Positions 19,276 to 27,108 of a DNA stretch of 64,000 bases are shown here, piece after piece; position 1 is the first letter of the stretch; every line of letters begins with the position of its first letter. Both the position numbers and the translations under genes were made by a program. The stretch comes from an uncultured Eubacteriales bacterium (GTDB lineage: Bacteria; Bacillota; Clostridia; Christensenellales; UBA1242), in NCBI GenBank assembly GCA_948695535.1, contig CAPRTS010000002.1:65975-129974 (forward strand), read 5' to 3'. A model generated the notes under the pieces. That model made no database searches. It worked only from the letters and a program-made list of their open reading frames with translations, and was not told the origin of the DNA.

Positions 19276-20168
19276 GATGCTTTCTCCTTTTTAGGTTTCT
19301 TTTGGACCAAACTAGCCTGGACACGGGCTTGGACAGCGTTGTAGTCGTTTTTGTTAGGTTCAGCTGGCGTAGCCGTAAATTTCCAATCATCGCCAGATAA
19401 AAAGATTTCATAACCGGCTAAACTATCGACACAAGCGTGGTAACGTTTTTCTTCGCCGATATCAATACCGAACAAGTCGCCAACGTGCGTTTCGGTCAAT
19501 TCTTCGCACAAAGAAAGGTCACCTGCGCTCAAATATTGCTCATAAGACTGGTAACTCCAAAACTGGCGTACTTTCCAAACCGTGGTGGCCTGGTTAAAAT
19601 AGTCACCCGGTGTGTGCTTAAAGTCTAAAATTTCAATTATACAGTCGGCCATTTGTCGCCAACGCTTATCGACACCATTGTAACTTTGGCAGTCGATAAA
19701 AAAGCGTAAATCCCATTTACGACGCAATGCCAGAAAGTCACGTTGTTGTTTGTCGGGTCCGGCTTCCGTGTTGCTATCGCGTGAGTCAACATATTTTGAT
19801 ATGTCAGGTATACAGATAATTGAATGTGGCAGTATTCGTTCGGTATCTTCCCCCGGTATACCACTTGGTACTTTCATTTTATCAAACTCTAACTTGTTAG
19901 TCGTTACCGGGGCGTAACCACTGTCATACGACGTGAAACTGTCACCGATCGTGTAAACTGGGCATTGCGTATTGTCGGGCATCTCAGCGTTAGACCAACC
20001 CAATTCATTAAGCCCCTTGATGTCCTTGCGAATTTTGTCCATCCGTTCGTCTAGCAACGGTGGTTCCATATACGGGCGGACTTTGTGGTACATTAGCGAC
20101 GTCTTTCCCGCGCCAACAGGCTGACCATTGGCGACAATTAACGTCATATAGGGGTCGGCGTTACTCAC
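19272..20168 (-). CDS. Zot/pI-like P-loop ATPase (filamentous phage assembly)
   Basis: The 298-residue protein starts with a P-loop (IVANGQPVGAGKTSL, GAGKT core), then a Walker B-like strand (HSIICIPDIS) about residue 116, and an LALRRKWDLRFFIDCQSYNGVD segment like the arginine-bearing region and Q-x-x-x-x-x-D sensor strand of Zot/pI proteins. Zot/pI ATPases drive extrusion of filamentous phage at the inner membrane. Unlike pI of M13 there is no obvious membrane helix. It sits between the propeller protein and the hydrophobic-segment protein with 4-nt overlaps on both sides. A more distant FtsK/HerA-type packaging ATPase is the alternative. Confidence 0.68.
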   Translation of the reverse strand: MSNADPYMTLIVANGQPVGAGKTSLMYHKVRPYMEPPLLDERMDKIRKDIKGLNELGWSNAEMPDNTQCPVYTIGDSFTSYDSGYAPVTTNKLEFDKMKVPSGIPGEDTERILPHSIICIPDISKYVDSRDSNTEAGPDKQQRDFLALRRKWDLRFFIDCQSYNGVDKRWRQMADCIIEILDFKHTPGDYFNQATTVWKVRQFWSYQSYEQYLSAGDLSLCEELTETHVGDLFGIDIGEEKRYHACVDSLAGYEIFLSGDDWKFTATPAEPNKNDYNAVQARVQASLVQKKPKKEKAS

Positions 20169-21514
20169 GCCACCTGCTCCTTACTTTCATAAACATATCG
20201 ACCGCCACTGGTGGGGAAGTAATAATAATTAACCCCGTCAGTCCAAACCGCGTCCCCCCTGATATCAGCAACATTCCACGTCATCTTTAACCAAGTATGC
20301 GTAGCGACATCTAACACATATTGGCTGTCAGCGTCACTATAAAAGAAATTAACACCGTCAGTCCAAACTTTATTGCCGTCAATAGCCGAGAACCCATTCC
20401 AAGTCATTTTCAACCAAGTGTGGGTAGTGGCATCTAATACATATTGAGCATTTTCATAATTAACGGGGTCATTAGTAGTACTGTAATAATAATTGACACC
20501 GTCTGTCCAGATGTCGTCGCCATCGAACATAGTGTAGTTTTGTTTAAGCGGTAACCCATTCCAAGTTATTTTCGACCAAGTATGGGTAGCGACTTCTAAA
20601 ACATATTGATCGGCGTTATAAGACGAATAATAATTGATACCATCTGTCCAAATTTTGCCCCCAACGTGATAGGTTCGTCCATTCCATGTCATCGTCGACC
20701 AAGTGTGCGTAGCAGTATTTAATACATATTGGTATGACCTATTGGAATAATAATAATCAACACCATCTGTCCAAACATTATAGCCTTCAAAAGAAGAAAG
20801 CCCATTCCATGTCATTTTTGACCAACCACGAGTGTCTAAATTCCAAACATATTGTTTTGTCCCGTCGCTATAATAAGTATTGTTACCATCAGTCCACACG
20901 TTGTTACCACAAATGTCAACAATGCTTTGCCCACTAAATGGTACAGCCGCCATTTCGTCTTGATAATTAAAACTACTGGTTACGGTGGTATGGTTATTAA
21001 AAACATAATCGCTTATTTCAACTTCTTCACCGTTTATTGAGTAGGTACAAGTATAACCAACGTTTTTTATTGTTGGTTCAGGATTTACCTCGGTTATGGT
21101 TGAACCTTTCGCAACAACTTGTACATCGTAAGTTCGAGCGTCGTTCTTGAACGTTACAACAACACTTTCACCGCTTTTAATCGAATTAAGGGTATCGGCT
21201 TCATTTTGTAGTTCACTCTTTTGCTTTTGCAACTCCGCAATTTGCGCATTCAGTGTGACAATTTCGGCCGGGTCAGCCGCGTTGGCCAACTGTTCTTGCA
21301 GGTCGGCAATTTGGGCATTAAGTGCCGTTTCCTTGGCGGTGCGGTTCGCTTCTAGTTCCGCGATCTCAGCGTCGCGGGAGTCATAGCCCGCCTTGTACTG
21401 TTCTTGCATTTGCTGGTCGGTTCGTTCCTTTTGCTTGGCGTAACCAAACCACCCGGCAACAGCGATCGCCGCCGTCGTCACTAAACAAACTAACGTAATT
21501 ATAAATTTTTTCAT
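20165..21514 (-). CDS. Membrane-anchored coiled-coil protein with a WTDG-repeat beta-propeller
   Basis: The 449-residue protein has an N-terminal membrane helix (about residues 4-24), a coiled coil rich in AEIAEL/AQIADLQEQL heptads (about 45-112), a small beta domain (about 115-190) and six repeats (about 203-445). Each repeat is built on VWTDGxNYYYS ... QYVLDxATHTWxKMTWNG, roughly 40-48 residues long, the pattern of a kelch-type propeller. Similar WTDG/TWNG repeats occur in tail proteins of tailed phages of Bacillota. I infer a tip or host-receptor-binding role for the virion. It lies between the large surface protein and the Zot-like ATPase with overlapping start and stop codons. Confidence 0.75.
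   Translation of the reverse strand: MKKFIITLVCLVTTAAIAVAGWFGYAKQKERTDQQMQEQYKAGYDSRDAEIAELEANRTAKETALNAQIADLQEQLANAADPAEIVTLNAQIAELQKQKSELQNEADTLNSIKSGESVVVTFKNDARTYDVQVVAKGSTITEVNPEPTIKNVGYTCTYSINGEEVEISDYVFNNHTTVTSSFNYQDEMAAVPFSGQSIVDICGNNVWTDGNNTYYSDGTKQYVWNLDTRGWSKMTWNGLSSFEGYNVWTDGVDYYYSNRSYQYVLNTATHTWSTMTWNGRTYHVGGKIWTDGINYYSSYNADQYVLEVATHTWSKITWNGLPLKQNYTMFDGDDIWTDGVNYYYSTTNDPVNYENAQYVLDATTHTWLKMTWNGFSAIDGNKVWTDGVNFFYSDADSQYVLDVATHTWLKMTWNVADIRGDAVWTDGVNYYYFPTSGGRYVYESKEQVA
20180..20908 (-). repeat. Six coding repeats (WTDG...TWNG) of the propeller domain
   Basis: Six imperfect units of about 120-144 bp encode the propeller blades. Near-identical stretches, such as those encoding ATHTWxKMTWNG, recur, so recombination between units is likely. 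Confidence 0.8.
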
Positions 21515-23613
21515 TTTTCTTTCCTTCTAAATAAATTGCCCAGCCATTCGCCAATTTTCTTAAACAACTTCCCGATCAGTTGGAAGAACTTCACGATCAA
21601 GCCAAATACAAATTTAATCGCCGCAATGATAATCGGGATTACCACCGGGCCGAAGATAATCAGGAATAAAACCCCGACAATGGCGCCCAAAACCCACAGG
21701 AACCATTGCCAGTTCACACTGAACCAATCCCCCACGCCCTTAAACCAATTACCAACCGCCGTGAAGGCGTTACCTGCACCGTGGATAATTGGATCAATAA
21801 AGTGGTCACCAAAACTCAATGAAATTTCATAGTTGATATTGCCGGTGTACATTTTCATTGGATTTAAGTACAGCACATAGTCGTTGCTTAGTTTGGCTCC
21901 CGTCATGTACACAAACGCCGAACCGGAAAAGTCGCCCGACAAGTCGCCTTGCCAACCTTTGTGGACGTTACTGTTCATATCCGGTTTCGCAAGAACGGCG
22001 AAAATTTGATTAGTATTATCGTCGTATAGGTCAGTCAAGTGGTCGGCCATTTTGTTGGCAACGTCGCGGGCGGAGATATCTTCGACCATTTGTAAAATGT
22101 CCAGTGTAAAAAGGTTTTCCAATAAGTTTTTGAACGCGTCCCAATTCGATAAACCACTTTTGAACTCTGGCATCGGCAGCAGTAAATTGTCTTTGACTAA
22201 GTCGTACTCGCGGGTCTCAAACAAAATGTCGTTGGACGAGTAATAATTGACTTTGATTTTCGGCAGTTCATACTGGGCCGAGATCGTCAGCGGGGTAGTG
22301 ATCGGTTTGGTCAAATCATAGTCCCAACCCGTGAACGTGAACCCCGGCATCGTTTCGTAGTACGGTTTGCCCATAATGTTGTAGTGAGCACTATCGAACT
22401 CGGTCACGTCGACCAAGGAACTTTCTGGAATTAACCGAGAAACAGTCTTATAGGTCAGCATATCGTAGTTAAACGTCTTGCCTTTAACTTCCACGCTGTA
22501 ACGTTCTAATTTGAAGTATCTCAAAGTGACCAATAACTTTTCGGCAAGTGTGATTGTCATGTCTTCCGTGACTACCATGTCTAAATCAATATTTTGCGGG
22601 ACACTGTAATCATCAAGGTAAAGTTTTTCGACCACTTTGCGCAGTGGTTCGCCAATTACTATTTGTTTAGAAGTCATCAACTTCCCGTCACTGTTTTTGA
22701 ACGTGACCGTCGCCTCTTTGTATTTGGCATAAAACCTGATGAAACCACTCAATGGGTCGGCCGGTGTTTTATCGCCATCGAACCAACCTAAAAACACGTA
22801 ATTACCGGTGTCGCCAACTTCCGGCACTAAACCATCAATGTCGGCCGCAATAATAGTGTCCGTAGGAAGTTCAGCATTATAGATGTATTGCTTATTGTGC
22901 TCCGGAAAAAACTGGTCAAAAAATTCAATGGTAAAGCTGTAACTATTCCTGTTTTGAAAAACTTCCGCGCTGACTTTTGGCCCGGAAGTCTCGGTATAAA
23001 CTTGATTAACCACCAAGTAGTCGAAGGAAAAGCCGTTTTCCGGGACGGTATCGAAACTTAAAACTTGTTGGCGTTCGTCTTGCAAAGTCAATTCCAAGCG
23101 TCGCCAGTTAAAAACTATCTTGTCGCAATATCCAGTTTCAAAAGTGCTTTCGTATAAAATTTTGTTGGTGTCGATTTCTTTCATCGAAAAGTAGTTTTCC
23201 GACAACTCAGCGATAATGCGGTTGGTTGTATCGATGATGGCAAATTTCAAACCAGGGAACCATAAGTCACCGCCGGAAAAAGTAAATACCGTAAACGACG
23301 GAATGCGGTGAGCGCACATGTTGTCATAGCTTTGTCCATCAAAGCAAAGGTCATGGGTGAAACTGGCCACTGGTTCTTTGGCGTCCAGGATCAGGTCGCA
23401 ATATTCAAAATAAAGCGTCTGACTAACCGCCGTTTCGTATTCAGGCGAGTGCTGGTCTTTAAAAACCACATCGTAATAACTTTCGGTTGAGGTGCCTGCC
23501 ATAACCATGGGCACACCTTGATTACCTGGTACACTAAAAAAGCACGCCATTCCTAGCGTGCCGAACACAGCGACCAAAAGCAATAATAACAGTGCTGGTG
23601 TTCTTTTTTCCAT
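21511..23613 (-). CDS. Large signal-peptide and membrane-anchored phage surface protein (pIII-like candidate)
   Basis: Start set at ATG 23613, preceded by AGGGGTGG and coupled to the upstream stop (TAATG). The 700-residue product has a signal sequence (residues about 5-30), a long extracytoplasmic beta-rich part with two InlB-repeat-like units (YVFLGWFDGDKTP about residue 280; FTFTGWDYDL about 430), and a C-terminal membrane segment (about 630-665) with a basic end (RRKEK). Secretion signal, elongated ectodomain and C-terminal anchor are the architecture of filamentous phage pIII adsorption proteins. The repeats resemble host surface proteins in this window, so host-derived modules are possible. 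Confidence 0.7.
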   Translation of the reverse strand: MEKRTPALLLLLLVAVFGTLGMACFFSVPGNQGVPMVMAGTSTESYYDVVFKDQHSPEYETAVSQTLYFEYCDLILDAKEPVASFTHDLCFDGQSYDNMCAHRIPSFTVFTFSGGDLWFPGLKFAIIDTTNRIIAELSENYFSMKEIDTNKILYESTFETGYCDKIVFNWRRLELTLQDERQQVLSFDTVPENGFSFDYLVVNQVYTETSGPKVSAEVFQNRNSYSFTIEFFDQFFPEHNKQYIYNAELPTDTIIAADIDGLVPEVGDTGNYVFLGWFDGDKTPADPLSGFIRFYAKYKEATVTFKNSDGKLMTSKQIVIGEPLRKVVEKLYLDDYSVPQNIDLDMVVTEDMTITLAEKLLVTLRYFKLERYSVEVKGKTFNYDMLTYKTVSRLIPESSLVDVTEFDSAHYNIMGKPYYETMPGFTFTGWDYDLTKPITTPLTISAQYELPKIKVNYYSSNDILFETREYDLVKDNLLLPMPEFKSGLSNWDAFKNLLENLFTLDILQMVEDISARDVANKMADHLTDLYDDNTNQIFAVLAKPDMNSNVHKGWQGDLSGDFSGSAFVYMTGAKLSNDYVLYLNPMKMYTGNINYEISLSFGDHFIDPIIHGAGNAFTAVGNWFKGVGDWFSVNWQWFLWVLGAIVGVLFLIIFGPVVIPIIIAAIKFVFGLIVKFFQLIGKLFKKIGEWLGNLFRRKEK

Positions 23614-23777
23614 TAGTCCACCCCTTGGCAAATGCCGTAACCAACAATGGCGTTGCGCGCGGCTTGGTAGTCCAACCCTTTGATCACTTCAAACAACGTG
23701 TTGTCGCCCTGGATCCCGTGCATTTTGCCGAACCGTTGCAACTCCTTGTACTGTGTTTTGGTGATGTAACTTTTCAT
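23613..23777 (-). CDS. Small first gene of the leftward phage operon, 54 aa
   Basis: ATG 23777 is chosen because AAGGAG lies 10 nt upstream; the longer frame to 23810 lacks a ribosome site. The product (SYITKTQYKELQRFGKMHG...) is soluble, with a possible small helix-turn-helix-like N-terminus, and has no membrane segment, so it is not the expected major coat protein. It may be an early regulator. Function unknown. Confidence 0.6.
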   Translation of the reverse strand: MKSYITKTQYKELQRFGKMHGIQGDNTLFEVIKGLDYQAARNAIVGYGICQGVD

Positions 23778-23956
23778 CTTTCTTTTTCTCCTTTTACTTA
23801 AAATTGACAATCGCCAGCCGCCAAGTTACAATGGCTTGTTGAGTTCCATATTGCGTCGCCCAATCTTTTTTTGTTTTTCCTTGGGGGAAACCAAAAGACG
23901 GAGAATGCGGGCTTTTGCAATGAAGTAACTCGGCGGGGCTGCCTTGTCTAACATAT

Positions 23957-23985
23957 AGATTATTCTAAAAGTTTTAGATAGTCAA
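23957..23985 (-). promoter_or_regulatory. Main leftward prophage promoter
   Basis: On the minus strand TTGACT (23980-23985) and TAATCT (23957-23962) are exactly 17 bp apart. The spacer contains a complete repressor operator, so repressor binding would block RNA polymerase directly. The 23778-23956 leader region shows no further gene. Confidence 0.75.
23965..23977. promoter_or_regulatory. Operator O1 (CTAAAAGTTTTAG)
   Basis: A 13-bp palindrome with a central G lies inside the spacer of the leftward promoter. An identical copy lies 29 bp away at 23994-24006. Confidence 0.75.
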
Positions 23986-23993
23986 GCATTTTT

Positions 23994-24006
23994 CTAAAAG
24001 TTTTAG
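23994..24006. promoter_or_regulatory. Operator O2 (CTAAAAGTTTTAG)
   Basis: A second perfect copy lies just upstream of the repressor gene and its AAAGGAG site. It is well placed for autoregulation or cooperative binding with O1 (29 bp centre to centre, about three helical turns). Confidence 0.75.
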
Positions 24007-24026
24007 GACAAAAGGAGAATTAAAAT

Positions 24027-24392
24027 ATGGCAAACGAACAAATTAAAAAAATTGCAGCGGATATTCTAAACCGCATTCTAAAACTAAAAAACGAGCAGGG
24101 CTTATCAGACGCTGCATTTGAGCGAACGTTAGGAATAAAACCTAAAACAATAGCAACGTGGAAACTGGGAATATCAAAATCTTTTATGTATATGTTACCC
24201 GAAATATCAGAGATATTAAACGTAAGCGTTGCGGAGTTAAACGGGAAAAGTACCCCCGTAGACGCCACTGCAAGCCCGATATTGCAAATTTGGGCGGAAC
24301 TTGACGAAGTGCAAAGGGCAAGTATGTTGCGGTATGGTGAAACATTAATTGCCAAAGATAACCGACCAAAGGGGGTGATTTCAGAGCAATGA
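24027..24392 (+). CDS. XRE-family prophage repressor
   Basis: The 121-residue protein has an N-terminal helix-turn-helix (LSDAAFERTLGIKPKTIATWKLG, about residues 26-48) of the Cro/CI type and a short helical C-terminal part (about 75-110) likely used for dimerisation. It is transcribed away from the structural operon with two identical palindromes between them, the standard lysogeny-switch layout. An AAAGGAG ribosome site precedes the ATG. The integrase gene follows 36 bp later, so both may share a transcript in the lysogen. Confidence 0.85.
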   Translation: MANEQIKKIAADILNRILKLKNEQGLSDAAFERTLGIKPKTIATWKLGISKSFMYMLPEISEILNVSVAELNGKSTPVDATASPILQIWAELDEVQRASMLRYGETLIAKDNRPKGVISEQ

Positions 24393-24428
24393 AAGTAATA
24401 TAATGTTCTCAAAAAAAGTGGGGACATT

Positions 24429-25700
24429 ATGGACAATCTACAAAAGATGCTCTCCGTCGAGAAGCAGGTTGAAGCGTTGCATATCTTTGTCGCGCAAATG
24501 GTGGCCGAGATGCAAGCAGAGCAGGATCAGTACGAAATCAACCGGGCATATGTAACGGCAGAGTTCAAAAAAAGAATACAGCAAAAGGAGGACGAAAACG
24601 AAATGCCGCGACCTTTACGATACGGTCAAGGCAATATTTCTTTAAGAACACGACAAAACAAAAATGGGAGCACATACAAATATTACCAGGTGCGTTATTA
24701 CGATGATTACGGCATCAGGCACACGCTGACCGCCAAAACACAGGTTGAAGCATTGCAAATACTTAACACTGAAAATAACCGCAATCTACGCAATAAGAAA
24801 CGTAAACAAGCAGTAACTTTCGGGGTAGGGTTGCAAGATTGGTTTGATACTTTCAAAAAGCCACGGTTACAAAAGGGCAGTGTGTATTCGTACCAAAAGT
24901 TGATTGATTCCATACCAACGGCAATTAAAAAGAAACTTTTGCACCAGGTCAATGAAATAGAGTTGCAAAATTTTCTCAACAACACCGTCAGTGAAAAAAA
25001 TCGTTATTGGGCAAAGATGCTATTGCAAAATTATTTTGAAGTTGCTTTTGACAAAGGTATCATCAAGGCGAATATCGGGAAGTTGCTTTATGCTGATCAA
25101 CCGATTGCTGCCGAACGTCAGACGCTACCACGTGAAAAAGAACAAGAATTCATCAACGCGTTACCAGAAGTTTATCGCACCTACGCGATCGCGGTATTGT
25201 ACACCGGTTGTCGCATAAACGAACTGTTTCGAATTGAACCGACCGATATCGACCACGAGCGGAACATTATCTGGATCAAGGAAACCAAGACGCTTAAACG
25301 TGGCGAACGCAAAACAACACCTTACAAACTCCGTCCCGCTTATCTATTCCCTGAACTCAAAAGCATAAAGTTTCCGCTACCATCAATCTGTTTAAGTTGG
25401 TTACGTAAGGCGTTCAAGCGAGCGAGCGAAAAAATCGGCATTACGATTACGCCACACGATTTACGGCACACCTACGCAACAAGATTGGACGAAATGGGCA
25501 TTAATAGGGAAGTGATTCTATTCCATGGTAACGTTAAGATGACAAAACACTACATACACGAAGATAAAGCCAAGAAATTGATTAAAGAATTTGAAAAATT
25601 TAACGACCAAAATCAATCGAGTACACCCATTAGTACACCTATTCAGCCAAATTTCGGTACCAAAAGCGACGATTTGCCGCCAGACGACACCAATATCTAG
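24429..25700 (+). CDS. Tyrosine-family site-specific integrase
   Basis: The catalytic domain carries the R-H-R-H-Y set: TGCRINELF (Arg), HDLRHTYATR (His-x-x-Arg), FHGNVKMTKHY (His and nucleophile Tyr). An N-terminal arm-binding-type domain and a core-binding domain precede it. The 423-residue frame starts at ATG 24429 after a weak GTGGGG, but a strong AAGGAGG lies 11 nt before the in-frame ATG 24603. The functional integrase may therefore be 365 residues, with the first 58 residues a separate or optional extension. Its C-terminal SSTPISTPI residues arise from an arm-type DNA repeat shared with the other end of the element. It lies next to attR and catalyses integration into tRNA-Asp. Confidence 0.95.
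   Translation: MDNLQKMLSVEKQVEALHIFVAQMVAEMQAEQDQYEINRAYVTAEFKKRIQQKEDENEMPRPLRYGQGNISLRTRQNKNGSTYKYYQVRYYDDYGIRHTLTAKTQVEALQILNTENNRNLRNKKRKQAVTFGVGLQDWFDTFKKPRLQKGSVYSYQKLIDSIPTAIKKKLLHQVNEIELQNFLNNTVSEKNRYWAKMLLQNYFEVAFDKGIIKANIGKLLYADQPIAAERQTLPREKEQEFINALPEVYRTYAIAVLYTGCRINELFRIEPTDIDHERNIIWIKETKTLKRGERKTTPYKLRPAYLFPELKSIKFPLPSICLSWLRKAFKRASEKIGITITPHDLRHTYATRLDEMGINREVILFHGNVKMTKHYIHEDKAKKLIKEFEKFNDQNQSSTPISTPIQPNFGTKSDDLPPDDTNI
25619..25643 (+). repeat. Right arm-type repeat pair within the integrase gene
   Basis: Shares GTACACCCATTAGTACACC with 16664-16682. The position between integrase core sequence and attR suggests an integrase arm-binding site that overlaps coding sequence. Confidence 0.6.
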
Positions 25701-25752
25701 CGGTCACAAGTCGAGCAATCACAATATATTGAAAGTTATTTTTTGTCGCCCG

Positions 25753-25797
25753 CTGTCACGCATGAGGTCGACAGTTCAAGTCTGTTGCGGGTCGCCA
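25753..25797 (+). repeat. attR core (duplicate of the tRNA-Asp 3' end)
   Basis: Identical over 45 nt to 16544-16588. There is no 5' half of a tRNA here, so this is the duplicated attachment core and not a second tRNA gene. Confidence 0.95.
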
Positions 25798-25805
25798 AAC
25801 ACACA

Positions 25806-25834
25806 AAACCTACCTAAATTAAGGCAGGTTTTTA
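25806..25834. terminator. Hairpin terminator downstream of attR
   Basis: AAACCT-x-CCT pairs with AGG-x-AGGTTT, followed by TTTT on the plus strand. It was probably the original tRNA-Asp terminator before integration and also faces the end of tspO. Confidence 0.65.
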
Positions 25835-25842
25835 TTGCTTAT

Positions 25843-26331
25843 TTAGTTTAGTAAGGCAACACCCATATTCAAATATAAAGCGTACAGTAACCACATAACA
25901 TAAACGGTTAAAATAATTCCGCCTGCTAGGTGAGCGGTGTAGTAGCGACAAGCAACGACGGTTGCCGACATTAAGTTTAACACCAACCACGCAATAGCGA
26001 AAACTACCATGTCTAACCGAAAGAAAAACAAGGGCCACAACATGTTGAAAAACAAATGGATCCCGTAGATAATCATGTCATTGCGACGGCGCTTAGAATT
26101 TTGGTCGGCCATAAAAACTAAAAAAGTGGCCGTACCAATAGCGATGTACAAAATTGTCCAAACCAAGGGGAAAACCCAATCGGGCGGAAAAGCAGGGGGT
26201 TGCTTATAACCGTCACGCATCTTGCCGCCCAATAAACTGCCGGCCACGCCCACTGCCAGCGTAATACCAATAATAATTGCGGCGATTGCCCATTTAGGTA
26301 ATGGTTTTTTATTTTTTGGTGACGTCGTCAT
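25843..26331 (-). CDS. tspO: TspO/MBR family membrane protein
   Basis: TspO proteins are five-helix membrane proteins that bind porphyrins and related ligands and affect tetrapyrrole and stress responses. The 162-residue product has five hydrophobic helices and the family signatures: PPAFPPDWVFPLVWTILY (W-x-P-P and P-x-W-x-x-L-Y type), FFNMLWPLFFF (N-x-x-W-x-x-x-F-F) and a final helix with MWLLYALYLN. The open frame continues upstream to 26538, but start ATG 26331 matches family length and has GGATAGG just upstream. It is the only host gene left between the two prophages. Confidence 0.9.
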   Translation of the reverse strand: MTTSPKNKKPLPKWAIAAIIIGITLAVGVAGSLLGGKMRDGYKQPPAFPPDWVFPLVWTILYIAIGTATFLVFMADQNSKRRRNDMIIYGIHLFFNMLWPLFFFRLDMVVFAIAWLVLNLMSATVVACRYYTAHLAGGIILTVYVMWLLYALYLNMGVALLN

Positions 26332-26662
26332 GTTTTGCCTATCCATTGAATTTATTTTTGCCAAATTGTGCTCAATCCATACGGCTTTGGCCAAAAGAGC
26401 GGTGTGCGTTGCGTGTAGCAACATGTTGCATATTGTGTCACTAAATTTCCCCGTTGTGAATTTTATTGATTGCCATTGTTTTCCTAAATTACAGTCAAAA
26501 ATTTTTGCGTGCGCGTCAATTTTATTTTTCGACATCACGTGAGAATAAAAATCTTATTTGATTGCAGGCGCTGTTATCCATAAGAACTGTGGGGCATTTC
26601 CCGACAATTTTGAGTATTTTGCCGACTTTTGTGTAAAATTTCGTTATTTTTATACCTCTTAA

Positions 26663-26676
26663 AAACTTCGCAAAAG
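26663..26676 (+). repeat. Left end of the microvirus prophage (AAACTTCGCAAAAG)
   Basis: A 14-nt direct repeat shared with 31338-31351. At this end the following bases form an inverted arm TTTTGCGAGTT after 10 nt, so it is only a partial dif match. A better-spaced 11-6-11 site lies at 26722-26749. Confidence 0.5.
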
Positions 26677-26721
26677 TGTACAGAGTTTTGCGAGTTTTCG
26701 ACCAATTAAAATTCGATTGAA

Positions 26722-26749
26722 AATTTGCAAAACGTGTCTTTTGCGAATG
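26722..26749 (+). other. dif-like site inside the left end
   Basis: AATTTGCAAAA - CGTGTC - TTTTGCGAATG has the 11-6-11 organisation of Xer recombination sites. It may be the phage attachment core or the left junction. Confidence 0.45.
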
Positions 26750-26758
26750 TTTGGAGAT

Positions 26759-26790
26759 ATCGCCCTGCTTAAAAGGTAGGGCGATTTTTT
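26759..26790 (+). terminator. Terminator at the head of the microvirus genes
   Basis: ATCGCCCT / AGGGCGAT stem with a T6 run, directly before the first phage ATG. In the circular phage this would sit downstream of the Rep gene, so it is probably the transcription stop of the circular genome, displaced to the left end by integration. Confidence 0.8.
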
Positions 26791-26901
26791 ATGCGAAGAA
26801 AAAGATTACGGCTTAAAAAATCAAAACGAATTTTTAAGCGTAACGCCAAGGTTCACAAAATGAACCGACCGCATACAATGCGTGGCGGAATTAGATTATA
26901 A
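26791..26901 (+). CDS. Microvirus small basic DNA-binding peptide (VP8/J-like), 36 aa
   Basis: A 36-residue peptide with 17 Arg/Lys residues (RRKRLRLKKSKRIFKR... near the start) and a short RPHTMRGG end. Gokushoviruses encode such a peptide, comparable to J of phiX174, which packs with single-stranded DNA inside the capsid. The ATG immediately follows the terminator T run, leaving no clear ribosome site, which is unusual. Confidence 0.7.
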   Translation: MRRKRLRLKKSKRIFKRNAKVHKMNRPHTMRGGIRL

Positions 26902-26931
26902 CCAAAAAACAAAATTTAAGGAGTAAAAATT

Positions 26932-27108
26932 ATGAAACAATGTTTATTTATTTTTAGAAAAAAGGACGGCGAGTTGAAAACTTGCACTGCGCCTATTTGT
27001 AGTGACGCAACTTTCGATTATTTTAAGGACTTTTTTAAGTCGTTTGATTGTGAGTTGTTGCGAGTTTTTGATTTAGACAAACTTTTATCGGTGGTGGAAA
27101 ATGGCTAA
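26932..27108 (+). CDS. Small microvirus protein, 58 aa
   Basis: Starts at ATG 26932, 8 nt after AAGGAG. The 58-residue Cys- and Phe-containing product (FDYFKDFFKSFDCELLRVF) has no recognised family and overlaps the next start codon by 8 nt. It is the second open frame of the phage operon; such small frames upstream of VP3 are common in gokushoviruses, with uncertain functions. Confidence 0.6.
   Translation: MKQCLFIFRKKDGELKTCTAPICSDATFDYFKDFFKSFDCELLRVFDLDKLLSVVENG

Larger units (their letters stand above)
16589..25797. mobile_element. Integrated inovirus-like (filamentous phage-type) prophage in tRNA-Asp
   Basis: The element is bounded by a 45-bp duplication of the tRNA-Asp 3' end, with its integrase at the right edge. 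A leftward operon of about ten genes (23777 to 16758) is tightly packed with start/stop overlaps and is controlled by a divergent XRE repressor. It encodes a membrane-anchored large surface protein, a propeller protein, a Zot/pI-like P-loop ATPase and an SSB, a set typical of filamentous phages. No major coat protein and no recognisable HUH or Rep_trans initiator was found, so the inovirus label is an inference from the ATPase, the size and the surface proteins. A defective or satellite element is also possible. Confidence 0.75.

Noticed and set aside
25741..25797. Second tRNA-Asp gene
   Set aside because: Only the 3' 45 nt are present; the 5' half is absent, so it is an attachment-site duplication.
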